Below are positions 24,590-36,500 of a stretch of DNA of 64,000 bases, piece by piece. A program made the position numbers and the translations under genes. The DNA is taken from contig CM063256.1 of NCBI GenBank assembly GCA_032158295.1, forward strand, positions 17,157,394 through 17,221,393, read 5' to 3'. This DNA is from Pycnopodia helianthoides (Eukaryota; Echinodermata; Asteroidea; Forcipulatida; Asteriidae). Under the pieces are notes generated by a model that saw only the letters and a program-made list of their open reading frames with translations, made no database searches and was not told the DNA's origin. Each line of letters starts with the position of its first letter. Position 1 is the stretch's first letter.

Positions 24590-27500
24590 GTAAATTGTGT
24601 TTGAAGTTGTTTGCATTAATTTTGCACCATACAAATCTGTCAGTGTCAAAAATGTATTGTCCACTAGAGGGCGCAATTTTTATAACCCAGTTGTAAATGT
24701 AAACGCCCCTTGTTTTTGTTAAACTTAAACAATTGCCTTTAAACTTTAAAGTGAAGTTTTTTTAAAGAAAAAACTAGTGAATGTATGGTTTAGTTAAGAA
24801 AACAACCACAAACTTGCGACATTGCAAATTTGAAAAATTTGTAATGTTTGCAACAACTCGGAAAATATTTGCAAAGATATTTGCAATACCGCAAATATAT
24901 TATTTGCAAAGATATTGCGATGTCTGATGCCCCTTCAGTTCAGGGCCATCATACCTCTCCATCGCATTCTAAATTTGAGAAACATGACAAAATTGACACC
25001 AAGTCTTTTCTACTTAACACATTTTTATTTCTGACGTATTATTTTGTTCTCATCTTTTCTTCAGCCATACGGTATTTATGATGTATATGTTTGTACTTGC
25101 CAAACCGCTAATGCAGTATGCTGAGTATATATTCCTTGTAACACAGGGTACGTTTCTGGTTAGCCCACCTTGTTGGGCTGTCATGGCTCTCTTTTAACAT
25201 CGGTCATATAACACTCACCATTACAGCCCACCATCTCTACGCACCATAGACTAGAGAAAGTGTTTGCCAGACACACTGGTAGTTTCTGATTGCAAATTTC
25301 TCCCATTTCTAAACATCCCACACTATTCAAACCTACTCATATTATTCCTTACATTTCCAAATTTACTTTGATACATGACAGGGATTACCAAATGATACCT
25401 TTGTCCAGATGTAATGGCACAAAAAAACGTGTACAAAAATTACATTCAAGTACGTCGTGACTCGGTGGCCGCCATCTTAATTATGATTCTCTGCCTGGTG
25501 ATCATATGAGAAGTCAGGGCGCCAGGCTGATCTGTGGCCGTGTGTGTGTGTGTGTGTGTTTGTGTGTACGTGTGTGGAATTGAATATGCATGATTACGTC
25601 ATGCAGTACCTGCGACGCCTCGTTATACCGCGTGACGTCTTATGCATATTCATGACTTGCCATGCATATATAGAGCATATATAGAGCAAAGCAGAGTATA
25701 GTGTCAGGATATTTCTCAGATTTTACTGAAGAGCGTTGCCTAATACCCGGACTGTTAAGTGTCTTTCAATATCCTCTGCTTATAATGTAACAACGAAAGG
25801 AAATAACACGGACAATTCAATTGATTTCACAGTATTCTTATTTACCGACTGTGTTTTTCTGGGTCAAGGGATTAAGATTTCAGAGAACTACCGAATTGCA
25901 TAATAGGATTACACGGCTACTGGGAACTACTGGGCTACACAATGGAAGTACAAAGCTAGATTACACAGTGGAAATAAAGTTTCACAGACTCTTCTATCAA
26001 TCCAAAAGGGGTGTTCGGATAACATTCTGACATTTACCCCCAACTTTAAGAAAATGTATCACATTTTCTAATTAGAAGAATATTATGTACAGTGATAAAT
26101 TACATATTTACATTACATTCTGATTCGTTCAAGAACTTATTCACGCACTTCGGCTCAGGTAATCTGCTCCTACATTTTCTGATCCTTTGATTGCCTGAAT
26201 ACGAATTCTGTACGGCTGCAGAGCGAGTGCCCATCTCATAATTCGCGCATTAGCTACCTTGGACTTATTCATATAAATCAGTGGTTGGTGGTCAGTCTCG
26301 AGTACAAATGGTTTGCCATAGAGATAGCGCTGAAATTTTTGCACTCCCCAAACTACTGCTAAGCATTCCTTTTCCATGGTACAATATGCCTTTTCTCGCT
26401 CTAGAAGTTTACGACTTGCGTAAGCAATAGGAAATGTATGGCAGTCTCGTTCTTGTAACAATACGGCTCCGATTCCTATATCTGAAGCATCAGTTCTTAG
26501 TGTGAAAGGTTGATCACAGTCAGCTAAATGGAGGATTGGCGCAGTTGCTAAGCTTGATTTCAACGTTTCGAATGCTTTTACCGAGCTATCCGTCCACATT
26601 ATTTTGTTAGGCTCAACGTTCTTTGTTTTGTCGGTAAGTGGTGCTGCTTTCGTGGCATAATTTGGGATAAATTTCCTGTAGTATCCCGAGAGACCCAAAA
26701 ATGACCTTAATTCTTTTTTTGTCTTTGGAAGAGGTGCAGCTTGAATTTTTTTGATCTTTTCTTCCTGTGGCGCCAGTTGACCATAACCGACTACATGGCC
26801 AAGAAATTCTACTTTCTCCATTCCTACTATACATTTACTCGGTTTGGCGGTTAAGTTTGCCCTTTGTAGTCTGTGCAAGAGTTCTTTCAGAGTTTCAACG
26901 TGACTTGACCAAGTTTCAGTATGAATTAGAATATCGTCGATGAAATTGTCAACATACTGCATTCCATGCAATAATGTTCGCATTATTCTTGTGAATGTAG
27001 CTGGTGCATTAACTAAGCCAAATGGCATCATGTTAAAGTGGTATAGCCCATTTGGGGTCAAGAATGCGGTTTTATTCTTGTCACTTAGTCTCATTGGAAT
27101 CTGCCAGTAACCTTTGCTTAAGTCAAATTTGGTGAAATAATGATCTTTCGCTAGTTTAGCAAATATTTCTTCTTGATTGGGTATGGGTTCTGCATCAAAT
27201 GTGGTGATTTTGTTGATTTTCCGGAAATCTATGCAGAATCGGTTAGTTCCATCTTTCTTTTTGACAAGCACAATGGGTGAGGCATACGGTGAGTTGGAAG
27301 ATTCAATTATACCCATTTTCAACATTTTCTTAACTTCGGAATCAACGGTTTCTTTGAGAGCATACGGTATCGGGTACGGCTTACTTCGTACTGGCTCGTT
27401 GGTGGTTATTTCAATACAATGCTCATCCAAATTTGTACTGCCCGGTAGTTCGGTCAATATGCTTTGAAAATTACCAAGAAGTCGTTTTACTCTATTGGTT

Positions 27501-30500
27501 TGCTCAGAGTCAAGATTTTTACCTATTTTCACATCAGCTATTGTTTCTACTGCGTCAAGCGATGGAAGCATAATAAGTTCCTCGTTATCTAATGCTATGT
27601 TTTCATTCACATTTTCTGACACTTCCAGTGGCTGCTCGCATTCGATGATTGACACTGTCGCGCTTTCTAGCACATTACTGACAATTTCTGCTTCAGGTTT
27701 TAGTGTCTCATAGTTGGGTTCGGCTCTAGTGATGTATCTTTTTAGTAAATTCGCATGGAATGTTTTACTTTTGCCGTTGATGTCAATCTTGTAGTCAAGT
27801 TTTCCTACTCTCTCTAGGACGCGGAATGGACCCTTCCATTGCAATAATAGTTTGTTATGATCTGTCGGGAGCAAGAGTAAGACATAATCATCTATCTTGA
27901 ATGATCTAGCACGGGCTTTGATGTTGTAGTATCGCCTTGAATTTTCAGTGGCTTTGCTTAGTTCTGTTTGTGCAAGTTTGCAAGTCTCTTCGAGTCTTTC
28001 GCGAAGGTCAAGCACGTACTGATAAGTCGTTTTCGTTTCGGGATTTTCTACTTTCCCAGTCCAAAGTTCTTTAAGTATGATCATGGGACCACGTACAGTT
28101 CTACCATATAGGAGTTCGAATGGTGCAAATCCTAAGCTACTTTGAGGGGTTTCGCGGTATGCAAAGAGAAGTGGCGCAATATATCTATCCCAGTCTTTTG
28201 GTTTGTCTGCGCATAGACGTTTTAGCATGGTTTTCAGTGTACCGTTAAACCGTTCCACGAGGCCGTTACATGCAGGATGATAGGGGGTAGTTGTGAGCTG
28301 CCGGATTGACAATAACCTGCTTATCTCTTTCATGAGTACTGAGGTAAATTGAGCACCTTGATCGGTGAGAATTTCATTCGGAATACCGACTCGGGAGAAA
28401 ACATTCACCATTGCTTCTGCTACTCTTGTTGTCTCTATACTAGGTAATGGGATAGCTTCTGGGTATCGGGTTGCGTAATCTACTAAAGTTAGTATATAGC
28501 GATTTCCGCGTTCAGTCATTGGTTGGATGGGACCTACTATATCTATAGCGACTCTCTGAAATGGTGTGTCAATGATTGGCATTGAACCTAAGGGTACTTT
28601 GGTAACTCTGCCTTTCGAAATCGTTCTCTGGCAAATGTCACATGATCGGCAGTGACGTAAAACATCTGAGTGAATTCCAGGCCAGAAAAAATTACTCAAC
28701 ACCTTGTCTGTTGTTTTCTTTGGACCTTGGTGTCCGCCTAACACCGACTCATGAGCTAATTTCATAACGTGAATTCGAAATTTCTGTGGCACTACAAGTT
28801 GGTGGCACGTATCACCGTGATCTAATTTTGGAGAATGAAATTCGCGGACAATCAAATCATCTTGGATAAAAAATCGTGAAGTTCCATATCTATTGATTCG
28901 CTTGTCACCCTTTTCAGCTAGTTCTCGGATGCGATTTAGTGTCAAATCTTTAGCTTGTGCGCTTTGAATTTCATCTTTGTCGATTTCAGGTAACCCATCG
29001 GGTACTTTTAGCATTTTTAGGGGCTTACCCTCTGCTTGTTTTTGTGAACGAGTTTGCACAGCATTTATCTGTTTCAGTTTCGGGGTTTGCAGTTCTAACT
29101 CACTCTCGCTAATAGTTTGCTCGCCTGATTTCAATCTATCTGTCTGAACTTGAGTTTGACTTTCTTCTGGAAACTTACTTGGTAGCCAATTAGAGTTCGG
29201 TTCTCCAGGATTTTTAGCGCCTTTTATATTACCAAGTAATACATCATACACAGGTTTCGTCATGCATACTGCTTCTACTCTTCCTACAAAATAAGGAGTA
29301 TCAAGACTGATTATTGCTACTGGCAATGTACTAATGGTGCCGTCGGCCATGACACAGGTTCGTTTTTGTCTAGTGAATTGATTTGGTAGGACTAAGTCTT
29401 TTCGGATAACGACTCCGCTACAACCACTATCGCGTAGAATTGTTGCGACTATTCCGTTCACTAAACCTTTAGCTACTGGCATGCATTTTGTGTCTGTACT
29501 ACTACACGCTGCACTCATGAGCGGTAATTCATTTCCACATTCAAGTTTTACCATGCCATCGCGAGTACAACATTCACTGAGTTTATGAGAGGCTGGTGTT
29601 ATCATACATGCTACAGTTTCAGTTGGGCAAGTCTCATTTTCTTCACTTCGCTTACTTTGTACTTCTGCTCTTGCGCTTTGATTCATTTGAATATCGTGGT
29701 ATTGCTCATCGTCTAATACGTTGACTAGCGCAGAGGTTATAACATTTGCGATCTTTGTGAATCTAGATTCCCTACTTCTGCAGTTGCGTGCGATGTGACC
29801 TACTTTGTGACAAATGTAACAAGACCCTTGTGTTCTATCATGCTGTTGCGACGTAGATCTGTTGTAAGTATTTGGTCTATCAAATCGCTGAGGTTGCGTT
29901 TGTCTCATATGCGGAACTGAACCTAGAGCTTGTGTTGGCCTACTATACTGCACATGTTGTGGAGCGTGTGACCTTACAGCTGGGCGTGGTTGGTATTTGC
30001 GATTTGCTACGTTCACATGAGTATTAAAACCACCATGCGCTTCAGTGTATTGTTCAGCCAGGCGCGCCATTTCTTTTATGTTTTGAGGTTTACGTTCCTT
30101 CAAGAATGTTGCTAGCTCATCATTACAACTTTCCAAAAATTGTTCCCTAATAAAAAGATCTTTTAGACCATCATACGACTTAGTACCTTTGGACATATCT
30201 ACCCAGCGACAAAGTATGTTGTCTAATCGTACAGCAAATTGTGGTGCTGTTTCACCTTGATCTGGTTTTGCCGTTCTAAATTTTACTTGGAAACCATACT
30301 CTGTTAGGTGGAAACGTTTCAACAATGCATCTTTTAGTGTGTTGTAATTGGAAACATCGTCAAGTGATAACCTAGAGTATACTTCCAAAGCTTTACCCTT
30401 AAGTAATGCACTAAGATTGATAGCCCATTGGTCTGTATCCCAGTCTTGCGATACTGCATAGCGCTCAAACCTTTGCAAATAAGCGTCGAGATCGTCTAAC

Positions 30501-33500
30501 TTATCATCAAATGCTGGTAATTTGGGTATGCGTGCTTTCAGACGCGTGCTTGCATGATGAGGAGCTTCGCTGACACTTTCGCGTTTTACCGATTCTAATC
30601 TTGCCTGCATTTCAAGTTTTTCGCACTCTTGCCTACGCAGCTCTAATTGATAGGCGCGTTCATCGCGGTCAACACGGTCCTTGTCTTTTCTAAGTTTGTC
30701 TCTCTCATTACACACGAACTCTAACAAATCCTTTCCTTCAAGACCACACTTTTCACCCAGTACTGTCAAACCTTGGATTTCTGCACTTACGTCCATCATT
30801 ACAGCCTCTACACCTATGGTCACTAAGCATAACGCAAGGCTAACTAGAGTAGTGTACTGCATAGGAGCTTTGAGCGCAACACACCAGAATATAACAAATC
30901 AAATTGGCAATTGTAATCTCTAATCATTCGTACGGTGTATACTTTCTCTCGTTGTTTAACAGTGGAGACACAATCATGGCAACATTTTATTTTTCAATTT
31001 CAGTTTCCCGGACAAGCCCCCAAATGTCAGGATATTTCTCAGATTTTACTGAAGAGCGTTGCCTAATACCCGGACTGTTAAGTGTCTTTCAATATCCTCT
31101 GCTTATAATGTAACAACGAAAGGAAATAACACGGACAATTCAATTGATTTCACAGTATTCTTATTTACCGACTTCCTCAGTGGGCATTATATTTACATTC
31201 AATTATTTACTGGCTCGCAGCGCGCCTATAATTATTTACTAACTTTCTTCATATTCAATTCATTAGATCATTCATTTAAAGTCGTCACAGTCTTATGTAT
31301 GATCACAATAAATATTAATTGCAGACTTCTATGCAATTCAGTTCATTGGCTACTAGTCAAATTCGTTTAAGCCATCACAATTTCCATTAAACAATTCTAA
31401 GTTCAGTGGCTAGTGGTACGGTTAAGCCATCACAATTACTACATGTATTAAACAATCTTAAAGTTCACCGAGTCTCGGGTGATGGTTCTGGACTGGTTGG
31501 CCTAGGTGTAGATGAGGGTGGTCGTTGGCTTCATCGGTAACGCCGTCGGCCTGCAGATCCTTACATTCAGTTTAGTATATTTGGGCGTGGCCTTCTCATC
31601 TCTACATGCATATAGCCTATCTCGGATCAGTGTCCGACCAGAACTCGGTTTTGGAAGCTCTTAGCTTGGAACCATGGTTGTTCTATCTTGGTGTGTCTCA
31701 TATACAGTGGCAACACTGGCCCTGAAGATTATCTCAAATAGACAAATACATATATACTATCGTATTGTCTTCAATGAATTCGCTGCCTGACTGTGTCTGC
31801 ATTAGCTCTGATATTGGCTATGCCTGGTGACAATATTTCGAGGCACGATCACTCCTCACACCATCATACTCAAACTTGATTCGAAAATCATCTGATCACT
31901 TTCTCTCTCTCTCTCGGTATACTCAACCATAATTCACCTGTTCGCGACTGTTGTCAACGCAGGGCCCTAGTAACTATTGTTAATTTGAATCGTTCTTTAA
32001 GATGCTAAGTACATCTCTCTTCAAGCACGCCAACCATGGTTAAAGCAATTGCAGGCTAAAAATAAAGTTAAATCTAAAGTAAAAACTGCATGCTGCATGC
32101 ATCGCTAAACGCTGCTACTGTGTTTTTCTGGGTCAAGGGATTAAGATTTCAGAGAACTACCGAATTGCATAATAGGATTACACGGCTACTGGGAACTACT
32201 GGGCTACACAATGGAAGTACAAAGCTAGATTACACAGTGGAAATAAAGTTTCACAGACTCTTCTATCAATCCAAAAGGGGTGTTCGGATAACATTCTGAC
32301 ATATAGCAGCGCCGCGTGACATCACTCATGCATATTCATGATGTTAAAAGAGAGCCATGACAGCCCAACAAGGTGGGCTAGTTTCTGGTATTTGTTTGAA
32401 ATTAATTAGCTGCAATGACACAGGGATAGGCCTTTCTGGTTGCTTATAGGATTTATGTTTAATTCAAATTTTCAAAAGACTGAAAATCTTGTGCATATTT
32501 GAATGTTTGTGGCTGATTTTGTTTTTCTTTGCATGTTAAAGCAACGAGCATTGGAACCAAAGACGTCAACAAATATTTGAATATGCCAAGATCTTTATGG
32601 CTCAATGTACACCAGCTATAATTAATTACACTATTGTCAATACTAAGTTACATTTTTCTGGTTGATAAAACGGGGATGCCTGATCTTCATACTTGAAAAT
32701 TCAGGGCAATTTTTCCTTAGAAAAGGGCGACCCAAATAAGGGAAATTTTTATTTCTACTGGAACATTTCAATGGGTATCAAGGCAGTGACCACTGACCAG
32801 GGGCACCAAGAGCACCAAGGCAATGACCAGGGGCACCAAGGCAGTGACCAGGGGCACCAAGGCAATGACCAGGGGCACGAAGCCAATAATCAGGGGCACC
32901 AAGGCAGTGACCAGGGGCACCAAGGCAGTGACCAGGGGCACCAAGGCAGTGACCAGGGGCACCAAGGCAGTGACCAGGGGCACCAAGGCAATGACCAGGG
33001 GCACGAAGCCAATGATCAGGGGCACCAAGGCAATGACCAGGGGCACCAAGGCAATGACCAGGGGCACCAAGGCAATGACCAGGGGCATCAAGGCAATGAC
33101 CAGGGACACCAAGGCAATGACCAGGGGCATCAAGGCAATGACCAGGGGCATTGAGGCAATGACCAGGGGCACCAAGGCAATGACCAGGGGCATCAAGGCA
33201 ATGACCAGGGGCATCAAGGCAATGACCAGGGACACCAAGGCAATGACCAGGGGCATCAAGGCAATGACCAGGGGCATTGAGGCACTGACCAGGGGCAACA
33301 AGGCAATGACCAGGGACACCAAGGCAATGACCAGGGGCATCAAGGCAATGACCAGGGGCATTGAGGCAATGACCAGGGGCAACAAGGCAATGACCAGGGG
33401 CACCAAGGCAATGACCAGGGGCACCAAGGCAATGACCAGGGGCATCAAGGCAATGACCAGGGGCATTGAGGCAATGACCAGGGGCAACAAGGCAATGACC

Positions 33501-36500
33501 AGGGGCACCAAGGCAATGACCAGGGGCATCAAGGCAATGACCAGGGGCACCAAGGCAATGACCAGGGGCATCAAGGCAGTGACCACTGTGAAGTTTCAGG
33601 CTTGGTAGTATATTTTATGTTAGTTTGACGAGTCAAAATATAATGTATTTATCATGTTTTTCTTTGTTTTCATTACAGACTGGGTGGTGATTTTACTGAC
33701 TCTAAACTACTCCAATCAACTAGACACCAGAGTCATAGCATTCGCCTCGCTGTATCCTTTGGAAAAATTCTTTTTAAAGGAACATTACAGAATTGGTTTT
33801 TGCTAACAAAACAGTTGCTGGCAGTGTAAGCCGACTTTATGTCATCCACCATATACATAAACTGACAAACCTGTAGAAGTTTGAGATCGATCGGCCATCT
33901 GGGTCACGAGAAAACAGTGAAAAACCGATTACACATTTGCATGAAATCATATAGATTCAACAAAATGAATAAAACGCTCACTGAGCGATAAACTCCAATC
34001 GGAAAATTCATTTCTCATCAAATATGGCATTTCAGTCAGAAACATTCCAAGGGATGTTTTCTACTATCATCATCATTAGACCGTGTAAGTTTTATGTAAA
34101 TCTGTGATCAAAAAGTATATTTTACAAGTTCTTTTCTCACCAATTCTGTAATGTTCCTTTTAGGATCAATTTTTACGATCTCTGACGAAAACAAATCAAC
34201 TCTAAAATACATAAAACATTGCATTTTTAACTTGAGCACACGGAAAAAACACAAAGAAAAAAGCTGGCAACCCACCTTGAAAAAAATCCCGACCATTTGT
34301 CTTGAAAAATGTGTCGGGCAGCCAATAAAAAAAAGAAGGCCTGCCTCCTCCTTTTTTCAAAACGTGTTGTTTTTTTTCATTTTTCCTTATGAAAAATAAC
34401 TAACTAATTCAACACCTTAATGTAAACTATAGATACTTCATATCAACAGCAATCATTGGAGGTGACCTCACCCCAAGATGGTTCCCAACATTCCTCCTGG
34501 TGAGTTTTCAGAAAACCTGTAATGTAACCTTTTTTTTGCTAAATACAATGAACCCAGTTGCCATCTTTACCGTTAGCACATCAGAAACATTTGTGTTATG
34601 TCAGGCATACAACTTCACGGCTGATCAACTTATTTCCTCTATTTGTTCTTCATTTGATTTTGTACCAAGACAACTTAAAACTAATTGTCATGTTTTAAAG
34701 GCACTGGACACTATTGGTAATTACTCGAAATAATTGTTAGCATAAAACCTTAGTTGGTAACGGGCAATGGAGAGCTGTTGATAGTATAAAACATGATGAG
34801 AAACGGCTCCCTCTGAAGTAACGTAGTTTTTGAGAAAGAAGTAATTTCTCAGTAATATTTGAAGTGAGGTCTCGAAATCAAGCATCTGAAAGCACACAAC
34901 TTCGTGTGACAAGGGTGTTTTTTCTTCCATTATTATCTCGCAACTTCGACTACCAATTGAGTACAAATTTTCACAGGTTTGTTATTTTGTGCATATGTTG
35001 AGATACACCAAGTGAAAAGACTGGTCTTTGACAATTACCAAAGGTGTCCAGTGTCTTTAAAACACGCCATCCGGCGTTACCTGGTTAAAATCTGGGCTAC
35101 AATGAAATTACTGTGGAGCACAGTTTACCAGCCCAGTGAAAGGCCCAGTTAAATACCTAATAAAAAGAAAAGGCCTGCAATGTAAGAGTTATCTTTTAGA
35201 CTACATATTGTTTCCTTTCAAACAGCCTGTCTTCATTCAGTGAAGACCCCACGACTATCTATGACTATCTATGACTATCTCACTCATTTGTATTCGATTC
35301 TTTTTAACTAATTTCTGATCTACTTTATCTAGGCGCTGTCTACACCTATTTCTGTGTGCAGCGCCATGTTTCAGATCGCGGCTATCTACCAAAGTAAAGA
35401 CTCCGGGTCTGTCAGCTTCCTGACATGGTTTATGGCTTGGGCAACTGGATTTTGTAAGTTGACAACTGTCTCCACCTCAGGAGCATAGTTGCATATCTGT
35501 CTCATTCATATACACCATTAACATATAACCCCAATCTTCTTCAAATGCAAAAAGTTAATAATAATAATAATTAAAAACTTGTAAAGCGCCATCTATCTAA
35601 GACTAAACTTATTCCGAGGAGCATAAAAACAAAACAAAAAACAGAGAGTAACAACAAAGACCACAAATTACGTAGCTTAGAAAGAAATAAGAGCACACTG
35701 AATAAAACAGATTTACATAAACGTGTCGGCAAAAACAAGTGGTAAATAATAACAAACAGAAAGCCAATAATAAGAAATATTGAATAGGTGAGTTTTTAGC
35801 AATGTTTGGAAAATGTCCAGAGACTTTGTAGCTCGGATATGTAAAGGAAGAGAGTTCCAGAGAGTGGGTGCAGATACAGAAAAAAGCGTGAACGCCGATG
35901 GAAGTGGTTGTTTTAGGGATAGTTAAAAGAAGTTGGTTTGTAGAGCGAAGATTGCGAGTTGGCGTATATGGTGAGAGAATTTCTTTGAGATAGGGAGGAG
36001 CCCTATCATTCATCGTTGTCCTCAGTCAGAATCAAGTTATGAGCCAGAGTGCCAGCTGAGGTGGTGTCCATTGTAATTGGTTTTTATTAAAAGATTTTTG
36101 CACAGCAAATTTGTTTTGTTTTAAAGCGTTAAAGGCAAAGTATACCTTTGGTTTTTGGAACCGTTCAATATTTTTAATCCTATATAAATATACAATAAAA
36201 CAAACCTGTGAAAATTTAATTTCAAAAGATGGTAGCGTTTTTGAGATACCGCCAAAAATCTGGAGCAGTTATGTCCACGCATGAAGAATAATCCCTAGTA
36301 GGAAAACACAATTCTCAGATTCAAATTTTGGGGGATAAAAACTGACATCTTCTTCCATATCCACATTATTTTGAATTGAAATATTTCTCAAAATGCCTTA
36401 TTCTATCGAAAGTTGCTATACTTCTAACGACGTAAGTTTTTTATGGCCATCAATTTTTAGAGTGATTACCAATCTTGTACCTTCCCTTTAACAGGCCTGG

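Larger units (their letters stand above)
25161..32380. mobile_element. DNA transposon with 41-bp TIRs and 9-bp duplication, host of the Gmr1 element
   Basis: Perfect 41-bp inverted ends start TAGCCCACCTTGTTGGGCTG (25161-25201 and 32340-32380). They are flanked by the 9-bp duplication GTTTCTGGT (25152-25160 and 32381-32389). Without the nested retrotransposon it would be about 615 bp and non-coding. A 9-bp duplication suggests a Mutator-like element, but no transposase is present to confirm this. It inserted at intron position +14 (including the duplicate) of the SLC66A3-like gene and left the donor intact. Confidence 0.85.

Noticed and set aside
24182..24676. 164-codon minus-strand ORF
   Set aside because: It is antisense to the well-supported SLC66A3-like exon 1 and its promoter and shows no family features.
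32693..33608. Heptapeptide-repeat ORFs over the 21-bp array
   Set aside because: The unit length is a multiple of three, so any stop-free frame stays open. Three frames on two strands are open at once.
35609..36013. 134-codon minus-strand ORF as a host gene
   Set aside because: Its N-terminal part is a LINE reverse-transcriptase tail and the rest is out of frame with that family, so it is a decayed retrotransposon end.
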